64,000 nt of DNA from CAZMZF01 sp964570765 (GCA_964570765.1 CAZMZF010000008.1:1-64000), one strand, 5' to 3'. Shown: positions 43,558-53,170, numbered from the stretch's first letter. Notes: generated by a model from the letters alone, not told the origin. Translations and numbers: made by a program.

Positions 43558-45177
43558 TTGAGATTTACGAAATTAAATTTGTGTTTTTTCTTTATCTCAA
43601 ATTTATTCTTATTCCTTTTTTCTTTTGAGTCCATTTCTGCAGTCATCCCTCTGGAAACTTCCCCTTCCTGGCGTTCGACTGAAACTAATGTATATTCTAC
43701 AGGTGCGGTTTTTGGAGATATGGATGGAAATGGCTTTTTAGATTTAGTAGTCTCAAATGGTAACGATATGATTAAGGCTCCGAATTTCGTTTATTTCAAT
43801 TATAATGGCAGATTAGATACTACTGCAGGCTGGGTCTCGGTTAATTCCGAATTCTCCGGTCACTGTGCTTTGGGGGATATTGATAAAGATGGTTATCTGG
43901 AACTGGCAGTTTCAAACTATACTGAAAATAGCTGGAAGAAAACAGTGGTGCAGCTCTATGATAATATCAATGGCTCACTTACTGCTTCTCCTGTCTGGTC
44001 CTCTTCTGATTCAATGCACACTTTCTCCTGTGCTTTCGGTGATGTGGATAGGGATGGGGATTTAGATTTAGCAGTTGCCTGCGGTGAGGCTTATAATAAC
44101 TTTTATGAGCATAATAGAATTTATTATAATCAAAATGGAATTTTAGAAACTACCCCCTCCTGGATCTCCGGGGATTCTGGGTACTGTTACGACGTGGAAT
44201 GGGGAGACGTGGATAATGATGGCGATCTGGATTTAGCTTTTATCTCTTCTGGAGGGCAGATAAGAGTTTATAAAAATTATGGTGATTCCATTGAAACTTT
44301 CCCTTCCTGGAAGTCGAAAAATTCAGATAACGGGAATAGTTTAGCCTGGGGCGATTTGAACAACGATGGTTATTTAGATTTAGCAGTGGCTAATAATACT
44401 CAGTTGAGCGGAAAAGGATATTTTGAAGTCTATCTGAATTATTCCGGAGTTTTAGATACACTTCCTTTCTGGACCTCTTCCACCAGAGGTTATGGTTCTG
44501 CAGTTTCCTTTTGCGATGTGGATAACGATGGAGATAAAGATTTAGCTGCCGGGAGATGGTGGGGTTATTCAATGGTCTATGAAAATACAGGTGGTAATCT
44601 CACAACAGCTCCTGCCTGGAGCTGTACTTCTTCCTATCAAAGTGTAGTGGAGGAGATGGTCTGGGCAGATTTAGATGGGGATGGGTTGATAAAGATTAAA
44701 AATGAAGCTCACTCAGCAGATGGGATAAAAAAAGTTTATTATTTGAGCCATTATCCCGCTCATAAATTAGATCGGATTATAGCAGATGAAGATACTTTGA
44801 CTATAGGTGACTATTGTAATAGTTTAGTCTCTGGCTGGGTCTCTTTTAAAAATCCTCCTTTTTCTCAGGTCTTATTTGATTATAAGTTTTCTTTGAAACA
44901 GGATTTAGCAGCTAGTAACTGGGACCGGGAGAATTACTGTTTTTATAATTTGAATCAAATCTATTTGAATGGAGATGCAAATCAGGATCAAAAGGTTTCC
45001 GTCTCAGATGTGGTATATCTGATTAATTATCTTTTAAAAGGAGGACCGGAGCCTTATTTTTTAGGCAGCGGGGATGTGACCCGCGACTGTCAAATCAACA
45101 TCAATGACGTTATTTATCTGATCAATTATCTTTTTAAAAGTGGACCTGCACCTTTAACTGGATGCGTAAAAGCATAA
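43558..45177 (+). CDS. Secreted FG-GAP/VCBS repeat protein with dockerin
   Basis: 539 residues from TTG 43558 (RBS AAGGAGG). After the signal peptide come about seven calcium-binding FG-GAP/VCBS repeats ('GDMDGNGFLDLVVSNG', 'GDVDRDGDLDLAVACG', 'DVDNDGDKDLAAGRW'), which form an integrin-like propeller. At the end are two dockerin repeats ('GDANQDQKVSVSDVVYLIN' and 'GDVTRDCQININDVIYLIN'). Expected outside the cell. The role is unknown, but the tail matches the three other dockerin proteins here. Confidence 0.9.
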   Translation: MRFTKLNLCFFFISNLFLFLFSFESISAVIPLETSPSWRSTETNVYSTGAVFGDMDGNGFLDLVVSNGNDMIKAPNFVYFNYNGRLDTTAGWVSVNSEFSGHCALGDIDKDGYLELAVSNYTENSWKKTVVQLYDNINGSLTASPVWSSSDSMHTFSCAFGDVDRDGDLDLAVACGEAYNNFYEHNRIYYNQNGILETTPSWISGDSGYCYDVEWGDVDNDGDLDLAFISSGGQIRVYKNYGDSIETFPSWKSKNSDNGNSLAWGDLNNDGYLDLAVANNTQLSGKGYFEVYLNYSGVLDTLPFWTSSTRGYGSAVSFCDVDNDGDKDLAAGRWWGYSMVYENTGGNLTTAPAWSCTSSYQSVVEEMVWADLDGDGLIKIKNEAHSADGIKKVYYLSHYPAHKLDRIIADEDTLTIGDYCNSLVSGWVSFKNPPFSQVLFDYKFSLKQDLAASNWDRENYCFYNLNQIYLNGDANQDQKVSVSDVVYLINYLLKGGPEPYFLGSGDVTRDCQININDVIYLINYLFKSGPAPLTGCVKA

Positions 45178-45244
45178 CATCAGATCCTGTATTAGAATTC
45201 AGGTTATGAGAATTGAAATAATAAACACTCAATACCAAAAAATT

Positions 45245-45446
45245 GTAGAGACGCATTGCATGCGTCTATATCTTTTGTAGCGTCGGGCTTTATGCCCGAC
45301 ATTTAATTCTTACATTGGGACAGGCTCCCGCATTCTGCGAGGCAAGCAGGGTCGTACTACGAAATAAAATGGTTCGGGAAATCCAATTCCCGAACCAACA
45401 AAAAAAGGGCGTGCTACGAATCTGAAACAGACAGGAATGTCTGTTT
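45245..45446. repeat. Hairpin series after the FG-GAP gene
   Basis: GTAGAGACGCATTGCATGCG (45245-45270), GTAG then CGTCGGGCTTTATGCCCGAC (45277-45300), GGTTCGGGAAATCCAATTCC (45371-45396, perfect arms) and AACAGACAGGAATGTCTGTT (45426-45446). The 380-base gap holds no gene. Confidence 0.8.
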
Positions 45447-45482
45447 TACCGCTTTTAGATAAGAAATGCTAAGGGGCACGGT

Positions 45483-46060
45483 CCGCCTCAAGCGTAGTTT
45501 TTCAGTATTTCGGTAACGGTTTTTCTAGTATACTAAACTAGAAAGGAGGCCGTTACAGATGATAAAATCTATAAAATTAGGATTGACATCCAAGTGGCTG
45601 TTAGTAGTTCAAGAGTATGAGCTGGTTAGGCAGAAGAGATCGAAGAATTTCAAGACGGTAGAGCAGATCTGCCAGGCATATAAAGTTCATCGCAAAGACA
45701 TTAGAAAGTATTATGAGCGATGGATTAAGTCCGGTAAGGATATGGAAGCACTTCTACCTCAAAAAAGAGGGCCTAAACCAGGGCAATTAAAGACCCTTAC
45801 TAATGATGAAGAAAGGACGATTGTCAAGATTCAACGTCGTTTACCGGCAAATGGCAAGATTGAAAGGTTCTGGAAGATATTATATGATGAGTGTACAAGG
45901 CTACAAACTATTACTCTTTCAAAGGAGGATTTTATAGCTGAATTAAACGGTTTTATGTATCGTTATAATTATCTAAGAAAATATGGAGGATTAAATTATC
46001 TTACACCTCTTAACAAACTTAAATCTGTTACCGAAATTATGAAGTAGTACACTTTGGCGG
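45483..46060 (+). mobile_element. Miniature derivative of an IS481/IS3-like insertion sequence
   Basis: The imperfect terminal inverted repeats are about 36 bases: left 45483-45519 (CCGCCTCAAG...TTTCGGTAACGG), right 46025-46060 (CTGTTACCGAAA...TTGGCGG). Between them lies one short transposase frame with the DNA-binding N-terminus joined to the far C-terminus. The length of about 578 bases is less than half that of a complete element. No clear target-site duplication was found. Confidence 0.7.
45559..46047 (+). pseudogene. Transposase with the catalytic core deleted in frame
   Basis: 162 residues. Residues 1-95 form the helix-turn-helix part ('VEQICQAYKVHRKDIRKYYERWIKSG', 'PQKRGPKPGQLKTLTNDEE'). 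At about residue 96-100 ('RRLPANGKIERFWKIL') it jumps to the last 60 residues of an rve-type integrase core ('FMYRYNYLRKYGGLNYLTPLNKL'). Two of the three DDE residues must lie in the missing part, so it cannot be an active transposase. It keeps an AAAGGAGG ribosome site and could act as a DNA-binding repressor of related elements. Confidence 0.75.
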
Positions 46061-46228
46061 ATAGAGGTGCATAAATATCTGGATGGCTCGGTCAGCATCT
46101 TTTATCAAGGTAAAAAACTAAAACATAAACCCATACTAAAGGAAAGAACCAAACTTAAACTAAACGAGCTTATAACCATAAATTATCTCAAGACTCAAAT
46201 TCGAGCTGACATTTTGAATTTGCATTGA
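46043..46228 (+). pseudogene. C-terminal remnant of a second transposase
   Basis: A 62-codon open frame without start, reading 'LWRIEVHKYLDGSVSIFYQGKKL' and then 'KHKPILKERTKLK'. This looks like the beta-barrel tail found at the end of ISNCY/IS481-type transposases. It begins inside the right end of the miniature IS, so the IS probably landed in, or recombined with, another element. Confidence 0.55.
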
Positions 46229-46245
46229 CATTTAAGATTTAATCC

Positions 46246-46274
46246 TTGACAAAAGGTATAAGGGGTATTAACGT
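46246..46274 (+). promoter_or_regulatory. Weak predicted promoter of thiC
   Basis: TTGACA (46246-46251), 17 bases, TAACGT (46269-46274). The -10 is poor. The remaining bases up to the ATG show only a CTACGGCCCGTAG hairpin (46319-46331) and no THI-box, so I see no TPP riboswitch. Confidence 0.3.
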
Positions 46275-46352
46275 ATTAATTTAGACCGATATTAATAGTG
46301 TAAAAAGTCGGGAAAAGCACTACGGCCCGTAGGGAAGAAAGGTGGATGATAA

Positions 46353-47606
46353 ATGTCTGAATTTGAATACTTAAGCAAGGATGAGCTTGAAAATATTGCT
46401 CTGGAAGAGAAGGTCTCCATAGATTTCCTCACTGAGAATATTAAATCTGGCAGAATTGTTATCCTTAAAAATCGCCTGCATAAGAATGTAAAACCGGTGG
46501 GGATTGGAAAGGGGTTAAGGACAAAAATCAATGCTAATTTAGGCACCTCACCCGATTTTGTGGATTTCGATTTAGAATTAAAGAAATTAGAGGTTTCTAT
46601 CAAATACGGGGCAGATACAGTTATGGACCTCTCCACCGGAGGGAATATCAGGGATTTGAGGATTGAGATTTTGAAGAAATCTACAATTCCAATCGGGACT
46701 GTGCCGATCTATGAGGCTGTTTGCAATTTAGCCAAGCAAGGCAAAAACTTGGAGGAGATGAAAAAGGAGGAGCTTTTTTCAGTTATAGAGGACCATTTAG
46801 AAACCGGAGTTGATTTCATCACTGTGCATTGCGGGTTGACTAAAAGAGCTCTGCAGACCATAGAGAGAAAAAAAAGGCTAACCGGGATTGTGAGCCGGGG
46901 AGGCTCTTTTTTAGCTCGGTGGATGAAAGTAAATCAAAAGGAAAACCCCCTGTATGAATATTATGATGAGCTTTTAGACCTGGCAAAATCTTATAATGCC
47001 ACCTTAAGCTTAGGGGATGGCTTAAGACCTGGTTCAATTGCAGATTCCACTGACCGGGTGCAGATGGATGAGCTTTTAGTCTTGGGAGAACTGGTTCAGA
47101 GAGCAAGAGAAAAGGGGGTTTTCGCAATGGTCGAAGGACCAGGCCATATCCCCATTCAGGAGATAGAGGCAAATGTCCTTCTGGAGAAAAAATTGTGTGA
47201 GGAGGCTCCCTTTTATGTATTAGGACCTCTGGTTATAGATTGTGCCCCTGGGTATGACCATATTGTCTCTGCCATAGGTGGAGCCATTGCTGGTGCCTAT
47301 GGTGCTGATTTTCTCTGTTATGTGACTCCAGCAGAACATCTTACTTTACCGAGTTTAGAGGATGTAAGAGAAGGGATTATCGCCTCCAGGATCGCTGCCC
47401 ATGCGGCTGATATTGCTAAGGGGATCAAAGGAGCCAGAAATATAGATGAGGAGATCTCAAAAGCTCGCAAATCCTTTGAATGGGAAAAGATGATAGCCTT
47501 AAGTTTGGACCCTGAAAAAACAAAGGAGAAAAGAGGAAAAATCCCAGCCGATTACCGTAAGTGCGGGATGTGTGGTGATTTCTGCGCGATGAGAGAGACT
47601 CTATAA
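46353..47606 (+). CDS. thiC: Phosphomethylpyrimidine synthase ThiC (short form)
   Basis: A radical SAM enzyme that rearranges AIR to HMP-phosphate for thiamine. 417 residues, the short form lacking the ~200-residue N-terminal extension of proteobacterial ThiC. Core motifs: 'DLSTGGNIRDLRIEIL', 'FITVHCGLT', 'SRGGSFLARWM', 'SLGDGLRPGSIADSTD' and 'MVEGPGHIP'. The cluster cysteines are at the extreme end ('CGMCGDFCAM', C-x2-C-x3-C). The paralogues BzaA/B/F, which make benzimidazoles for cobamides, look similar, so this role is not excluded. No other thi gene is adjacent. Confidence 0.9.
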   Translation: MSEFEYLSKDELENIALEEKVSIDFLTENIKSGRIVILKNRLHKNVKPVGIGKGLRTKINANLGTSPDFVDFDLELKKLEVSIKYGADTVMDLSTGGNIRDLRIEILKKSTIPIGTVPIYEAVCNLAKQGKNLEEMKKEELFSVIEDHLETGVDFITVHCGLTKRALQTIERKKRLTGIVSRGGSFLARWMKVNQKENPLYEYYDELLDLAKSYNATLSLGDGLRPGSIADSTDRVQMDELLVLGELVQRAREKGVFAMVEGPGHIPIQEIEANVLLEKKLCEEAPFYVLGPLVIDCAPGYDHIVSAIGGAIAGAYGADFLCYVTPAEHLTLPSLEDVREGIIASRIAAHAADIAKGIKGARNIDEEISKARKSFEWEKMIALSLDPEKTKEKRGKIPADYRKCGMCGDFCAMRETL

Positions 47607-47615
47607 ATATAAATT

Positions 47616-47654
47616 GCAGGGACAGAATCCACCTCAGGCGGATTCTGTCCCTGC
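47616..47654. repeat. 15-bp perfect-stem hairpin after thiC
   Basis: GCAGGGACAGAATCC-acctcaggc-GGATTCTGTCCCTGC. It has no T run. It is followed by a CTC-rich repeat with a TACGGATCC centre (47655-47715), similar to 56752-56830. Confidence 0.75.
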
Positions 47655-47734
47655 TAAACCTCACCCTTAATCCCTCTCCTTTCCTACGGATCCACTTTAC
47701 GGAAAAAAGGAGAGGGAAGGATGGAGAAAATACA

Positions 47735-49234
47735 TTGAAAAGAAAAAATATTATCCCCCGGATATATTCTGAAAAGGTTTTCTATTTTATAACTTTTCTT
47801 CTCTTTGTCAGCGTAATTATTTTTATATCTTCCTGTTCAAATCAAAAAAACCTTTCCCTGCGTTATAAGATTGAGAAGAATTTCTATGAGTCAGAGAAAA
47901 TTAGGAAAGTTTTGTCTATAAATCTAAAAGCTGCTGCTCCGGCTGATTTTAAAAAGGTTATTCAATCCTATCAAGAAGTAGTGGATTTAGCTTCTACTCA
48001 GTCTGGAGCCCCTTTAGAAAAGGACATCTCCGATATTGCCGCATCGGCTGAACTGCGCATAGCCGAGCTTTATATTCTGCAAAAAGATTTCGACTCGGCT
48101 CAGAGATCTTTGGAAAATGTTATGAGTAAATATCCCGAAAGCAAAAATCAAGGTAAAAATGCTCTATTAGGTTTAGCCCGGATCTACGAGAAAAGAAATG
48201 AAAAGGAAAAAGCCGTTCATACTTATCATCAGCTTTTAGATAATTACCCGGCGGTAATGAAAAAGAACCTTCCGGACCCGGATATCTTTTCTGTGCCCAA
48301 CCATCTGATCCAGCTTTTTTCTCCAAGAGAAGAAAAAGCCAGAAGGGAGAGTGAATTTGAGTATGCCCAAAAATATTTTCAAAACCTGATCCACACTTAT
48401 CCTAATACTCAAGTCTCTTTTGCGGCTACCTTAAGTTTAGCCCGGGCATATCAATTTCAGAACCTCTGGAAAGAGTCGATTGTGACTTTAGAAACTGCAA
48501 AAGATTCAACCGGACAAACCCCCGGCTCGGTCCTCTTGCAGGTTGGAAATATATATTTTGACTATCTGAAAGATGAAAAGAATTCCCTGTTGACTTTCTA
48601 TCGGGTGATCGATTCATCCCCTGATTCCTCCTCTAAGGCTGAGGCTCAGATGAAAATCGGGATGATATATTTACAAAAGAAAGATTATCCTAAGGCTAAG
48701 CAGGAGCTTTCCAGGGTAAAAAAACTCTATCCTAAAGAGGGTCGACTGATTGCCACCTCTCAATACCTGATTGCCCAGATCTATGAGAAAACCGCAGAGT
48801 GGGAGAGGGCTTTAAATGAGTATAACTGGCTGATGGTCAACTATCCTTTAACTCCGGAGGGATTGGAATCTCCCTTAAATATAGTGGCTTATTACCTAAA
48901 AGAAAATAAAACTTTAGCCATAGAATCTTTTGAAAAAGGGATTAAACATTATGATCAGCTCCTGAATAAATATAAGGATAAACCTTTTGCAATTTTGATA
49001 GAGAGCCAGAAAGCCAAGCTTTATACTTTACAAAAAGAATGGGATAAAGCAGTATCTATTTTATTGAAGATAGCAGAAAAAAATCCAGGGACGGAGGCCG
49101 GACTGAATTCCCTTCTCAATCTTCTGAGAATCTATCAGCAGGAGTTAAAGGATGAAAGGAAATCAAAAGAGATTCTTTCCCGGATTGAGACGGAGTATCC
49201 AGGAATAATTCCTGATACTCTTTTTAGAAAATAA
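47735..49234 (+). CDS. TPR-repeat lipoprotein
   Basis: 499 residues from TTG 47735. The N-terminus is basic then hydrophobic, ending in the lipobox 'FISSC'. The rest is helical with at least seven tetratricopeptide-like repeats ('AELYILQKDFDSAQRSLENVMSKYP', 'MIYLQKKDYPKAKQELSRVKKLYP', 'AQIYEKTAEWERALNEYNWLMVNYP'). The 'YP' ending of each unit is like BamD/YbgF-type proteins, which scaffold envelope complexes. It is too long for BamD itself. Expected in the outer membrane facing the periplasm. Confidence 0.85.
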   Translation: MKRKNIIPRIYSEKVFYFITFLLFVSVIIFISSCSNQKNLSLRYKIEKNFYESEKIRKVLSINLKAAAPADFKKVIQSYQEVVDLASTQSGAPLEKDISDIAASAELRIAELYILQKDFDSAQRSLENVMSKYPESKNQGKNALLGLARIYEKRNEKEKAVHTYHQLLDNYPAVMKKNLPDPDIFSVPNHLIQLFSPREEKARRESEFEYAQKYFQNLIHTYPNTQVSFAATLSLARAYQFQNLWKESIVTLETAKDSTGQTPGSVLLQVGNIYFDYLKDEKNSLLTFYRVIDSSPDSSSKAEAQMKIGMIYLQKKDYPKAKQELSRVKKLYPKEGRLIATSQYLIAQIYEKTAEWERALNEYNWLMVNYPLTPEGLESPLNIVAYYLKENKTLAIESFEKGIKHYDQLLNKYKDKPFAILIESQKAKLYTLQKEWDKAVSILLKIAEKNPGTEAGLNSLLNLLRIYQQELKDERKSKEILSRIETEYPGIIPDTLFRK

Positions 49235-49640
49235 GCGATTTGAATAAAACGAATTAAAAAGAGGATTGAGTTTGCAAGGTCCATTAGAGGGCCAAAATGT
49301 TCCAGGCGGAAGTGTTATTAAAGTTAATATAAAGAAGAGCTTTAGGATGCAAGGAATTACCTGCCTAAAGATTATATGATTTCTGACGAAAATTATATAG
49401 GATAACTCAAATAGGCTAATGGAAAAAAATTAAGTAACTCGAAACAAGGAGGTGTGCTCAAGAGAGGTCAATTCATTTAAAATAAAATCTTCGCAAAAAA
49501 GCGAACGATTTAGAAGGGGAAGACCAGCTTTTGAGGGGCAGGGAAGCCCCGCAGAATTATCAGAATTATTTTTGCGAGCTTCTAAAGGCTGGAATGATAA
49601 TTGAACTTAAGCTCAAATCTTAATGCTAAGGAGGGAAGGG
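49235..49640. other. 406-base gap upstream of the cohesin-like gene
   Basis: No convincing gene. Two features are visible: AAGGAGGTGTGCTC (about 49447), which could be the ribosome site of a tiny leader frame, and a GGGGCAGGGAAGCCCC hairpin (about 49536). AGGAGGGAAGGG before 49641 is the ribosome site of the next gene. Confidence 0.45.
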
Positions 49641-50201
49641 ATGAAAAAAACGTATTTAATCCTTAATCTTGCGATTCTGCTACTCCTCACGTCTTTTTCC
49701 ATCGTCTGGTCAGACAAGGCAAATGACCCATTTGGTAAACTGGATATGTTGAGTGTGGTAGTTGACCAGAAACCCGGCAGCGATAAGGTCGTGGCTAAGG
49801 TGAACCTGGTGAATGATGAGAACCTCACCGCTATCGTTGTGCCTTTAAAATATGGCACCGGTAAAAGCCCCATCAGTCTGGATTCAGTCAGTTTTACTAA
49901 TACCCCGGTGGATAAATTTGCCTTAAAGAACCCTAATATCGATGCGAAAACTCAGAAGGTGCTTATCGCTTTAATCAGCACAATTTCTGCTGCGGATTTT
50001 TATCTGTCCAAGGGGAATAATGAGATCGCCCGGCTTTATTTTACCCTAAAAAAGGGATCAGGTGAGGGAAGCGTAACTCTGGATACTACTTTATTCCCCC
50101 CATCTAATGTCCTGCAGTTAGTGAAGGCTCAAGATAAAGTCCCTCAGTCGATTTATCCGGGATTTGATAATACCAAGGGGAAGATTTCATTTCTGAAGTA
50201 G
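49641..50201 (+). CDS. Secreted cohesin-like domain protein
   Basis: 186 residues with a signal peptide ending 'FSIVWS'. The body looks like a single cohesin-type beta sandwich: 'FGKLDMLSVVVDQKPGSDKVVAKVNLVND', 'LTAIVVPLKYGTGKSPISLDSVSF', 'NEIARLYFTLKKGSGEGSVTLDTTLFPPSN'. Cohesins bind dockerins, and four dockerin proteins are encoded in this window, one directly downstream on the other strand. The cohesin call is by pattern, not by search. No sorting tail is present, so it may be periplasmic or released. Confidence 0.65.
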   Translation: MKKTYLILNLAILLLLTSFSIVWSDKANDPFGKLDMLSVVVDQKPGSDKVVAKVNLVNDENLTAIVVPLKYGTGKSPISLDSVSFTNTPVDKFALKNPNIDAKTQKVLIALISTISAADFYLSKGNNEIARLYFTLKKGSGEGSVTLDTTLFPPSNVLQLVKAQDKVPQSIYPGFDNTKGKISFLK

Positions 50202-50392
50202 GTCGAAGTCTTAATTTTTCAAAATCAAAAGGAATAATAGGGACAATTCACAAATTGCCCCTATTATTTTGCTATTCTTTTTTAAGGTTAAGATTAAAAA
50301 AGTATCCGGATCAACCCGGACTATAAGAATGTTAAAACAAAGGGGCACGTTATTACGTGCCCCTGTAGAATTCAAGCTATAAATTGCTCTTT

Positions 50393-53170
50393 TCAGCAAA
50401 CTGGTGGTTGCGGTCCACCTTTAAAAAGATAATTGATTAAATAGATTACATCGCTAACAGTAACTTTACCGTCACAATTAGCATCTCCTGCCTGCATTGG
50501 TTGTGGCTCAGGTCCTCCCTTAAACAAGTAATTAATTAAGTAAATCACATCAGTAACAGTTATCTTATTATCTGCATTCGCATCGCCATGTTTGAAAAGT
50601 GTGATTGCGTTTGCTGTATCAAAATCATCGCTGTATTGATACAACTCTCCTTCTTCGCTATATGACCAGGCTTGATAATAGTATTGAGTTAAAGGTGCCA
50701 ACCCGGTATCTTTGCAATTTGAACTGGTATCGTTATATATTACTGTCCCTTCTCCTCTTATCCAGACCAGAGTATCATTTCTTTCGATGATCGTTTTATC
50801 AGCCGAGGTATCTTTATTCCAGAGAAGCTTTATAGAACTGGAAGTGATTGAATCTGGAGAAAGATCAGTTGGTGGGAGTGGTTTGGTCAAGAATTTAAGT
50901 TCTGCTCCACTGCCCCAGCCTACGATATTAAGTCCTTTAGCGGTGTAATAATAAAGGGTTCCTTCTGCCAGACTGGTGAGGTCTTTGCTGAATTCTGAAC
51001 CATTGGTAAATACTCCTAAGGATTCACTGTTAGAATATGGTTCACCAGCGTCTGTGTCCCAGAAAAGCCAGCAAGTTGTTTCATATCCAAAATCATTATC
51101 CAGACGGCCATGGAGGGTTGCATTAGTCTCTTCTATATCTGTTGCCTCTTGAGTGGTAAGGACCGGACTGGCAACGGTTGCCTGACCTTCGGAGGGAAGA
51201 TAATTTTGCTTGGTTACAGTTACATACATTGTTCCCTGGTTGGTTGGTGAGGGGCTGAAGACTATATTACCCAAGGAATTTGTATATCCGGTTAGATAAA
51301 CCTCATTTCCTTTCCATAAACAGACATAAGCTTGATACACGGCGGTATGTGTAGTAGAATCCTCAACATGAACCTGGAAGGAGGAAGAACCAACTGGAAG
51401 CACGGAAGAGAAGGTAACTGTAAAACTATCCGGCTCATCTGTCCAGATTGGCATCTCCGGCTCTCCCAGAAGGTTGAAAACCCATTCACATTGTTTCTCT
51501 ATAGCACCATAGGTGTAAAAATTATGCTTACTATCTACTAAAGTTTGACCGAGGTTATATTTATTGCGTGTAAAAAGTCCCGCCCACCACTGCATATCCA
51601 GTATACTGGAGAGACTGATGGGTTCACCTGGAGAGTACCAACCACTGCGGGTGTTACCATTGAAAGCAACTCCAGCTTGATATGGATTGTATTCGACAAA
51701 GGTCTCAGCAATGCAGTCGGTGGCATCCATTCCATTTGGATCACAGCCAGTGGAAACTATGATGGACATTTGATTGTCATTGGTTAGATTATTCACATCC
51801 ATTTGAGTGAGATACCAGCTATGGTGAAAATCGCCTGTGCCCATAACCGTGAAATTGGAGTGGTCTGCATGATTTACCAGGTTCTGTCCAGCATTAAGAG
51901 CACTGATGACTGCGGTTTTGTGGTTGGTGGCATCACTATCGTACACCTTGGTAATGTTGAACCTTGCAGGAATATAGGAAGCGATAGATTCCTTCAATTC
52001 CTCTTCTGGCGTGCTTGCATCCAGATCCATTCCGACGAGAAGGACATCTAAAGGGTAACTTGTTCGAGGAGGATCTTTTTCGTATTTTAGAACCTTGTTG
52101 ACGAAGGTCGTAACCGAATTCGAGCTTCCTGCGGGGATTCTGCCTACAAAGACCTCATGCGTCCAGTCATCGTCATAGTCAGAGTAATATTGGTCACTGG
52201 GTGCACTTTCCTCATCATAGATTCTGAATTCAAAGGGGACAGAACCATCTTCGCCTCCCAAAAGGTAATAAATTGCTCCCCAGGTTGAATGGGCATCGAT
52301 AATGAAGTTGCGTATCTTTTCCTGGTTGGTTGCTCCACTGTAATTGGCATAGATATCAGCGGTACAAACCACTGTATCTTTTACCCCCTTTTTGGTGTGC
52401 CACTCAACTAAGGGCTGAAAAGCTGAAGCATACAAAGAATGGGTGATGATCACATGCTGATAGGAACCAGGGGGAAGGGCAGTTATTTTGCCTAATTTCA
52501 TCCCGGTATTTAACTGAACCTCCTCAGGGTTTACCACTATCTCTTTGACCATCTCTTCATAGACTTCCCTATCTTTCTCAGAGATATTAGGTGAGAGGTA
52601 ATCACCACATTCGTATCTAGGAGTGCCTTCCAGAACAACAGAGATTGAAGTGTAAAGTTCTAACCTTTTTTCTCCAGGGACATACTGTAGAGGATAAAGC
52701 CTGAAATAGGCTATACTTTGACCGGCTAAATCGCTCTGGTGAATGAACTCCACCAATTTTGAAGGATAGGGCTGGGTTGATCTATATGTCTCCACGTCTG
52801 GTTCCACAAACTTAATTTCATCCTCTGAAAGGCTTGTTCTTGCTGGTGGTTGAGCAGGAAAGATATTATATTCACCAAAGATTTCCTCACTTTTAGTATC
52901 CGAAGCATAAACATTTGTTACCTTCATCCCGGTTGGAACAGCTATCTGGATTTCTCTGGATGGCAACATTGGTTTGGCAACATCAGTTAGATAGGTACCC
53001 TCTTTAAACCTTATTCTATCATACCCCTTCAGTTTATCAAATGAAAAGTTTTCTTTTGAGAATTCAGCCTTATACTGGACCTTGTAGCTGTTCTCAGATA
53101 AAAGCGGTTTTGCGAAAAATAAAATCAATACCGAAACCATCAAAGCTAAAATTAACTTTGATTTAATCAT
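50393..53170 (-). CDS. Gingipain-type (C25) cysteine protease with fibronectin and dockerin modules
   Basis: ATG 53170 (RBS GGAGGAGG) gives a 925-residue secreted protein; the frame upstream is not used. After the signal peptide comes a propeptide-like domain (about 25-215), then the C25 catalytic domain (about 240-600). It contains 'HVIITHSLYASAFQPLVEWHTKKG', the catalytic His near 437 ('NHADHS') and Cys476 ('STGCDPNG'). An Ig-like segment and a fibronectin III-like segment follow ('PPTDLSPDSITSSSIKLLWN'). Two dockerin repeats end the protein ('GDANADNKITVTDVIYLIN', 'GDANCDGKVTVSDVIYLIN'). A self-standing gene. Confidence 0.93.
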   Translation of the reverse strand: MIKSKLILALMVSVLILFFAKPLLSENSYKVQYKAEFSKENFSFDKLKGYDRIRFKEGTYLTDVAKPMLPSREIQIAVPTGMKVTNVYASDTKSEEIFGEYNIFPAQPPARTSLSEDEIKFVEPDVETYRSTQPYPSKLVEFIHQSDLAGQSIAYFRLYPLQYVPGEKRLELYTSISVVLEGTPRYECGDYLSPNISEKDREVYEEMVKEIVVNPEEVQLNTGMKLGKITALPPGSYQHVIITHSLYASAFQPLVEWHTKKGVKDTVVCTADIYANYSGATNQEKIRNFIIDAHSTWGAIYYLLGGEDGSVPFEFRIYDEESAPSDQYYSDYDDDWTHEVFVGRIPAGSSNSVTTFVNKVLKYEKDPPRTSYPLDVLLVGMDLDASTPEEELKESIASYIPARFNITKVYDSDATNHKTAVISALNAGQNLVNHADHSNFTVMGTGDFHHSWYLTQMDVNNLTNDNQMSIIVSTGCDPNGMDATDCIAETFVEYNPYQAGVAFNGNTRSGWYSPGEPISLSSILDMQWWAGLFTRNKYNLGQTLVDSKHNFYTYGAIEKQCEWVFNLLGEPEMPIWTDEPDSFTVTFSSVLPVGSSSFQVHVEDSTTHTAVYQAYVCLWKGNEVYLTGYTNSLGNIVFSPSPTNQGTMYVTVTKQNYLPSEGQATVASPVLTTQEATDIEETNATLHGRLDNDFGYETTCWLFWDTDAGEPYSNSESLGVFTNGSEFSKDLTSLAEGTLYYYTAKGLNIVGWGSGAELKFLTKPLPPTDLSPDSITSSSIKLLWNKDTSADKTIIERNDTLVWIRGEGTVIYNDTSSNCKDTGLAPLTQYYYQAWSYSEEGELYQYSDDFDTANAITLFKHGDANADNKITVTDVIYLINYLFKGGPEPQPMQAGDANCDGKVTVSDVIYLINYLFKGGPQPPVC

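Noticed and set aside
49440..49480. Tiny leader peptide behind AAGGAGG
   Set aside because: Nine codons only, with no attenuator structure that I could see.
51538..52051. Several short frames opposite or within the gingipain-type gene
   Set aside because: All are shadows of the C25 protease coding sequence.
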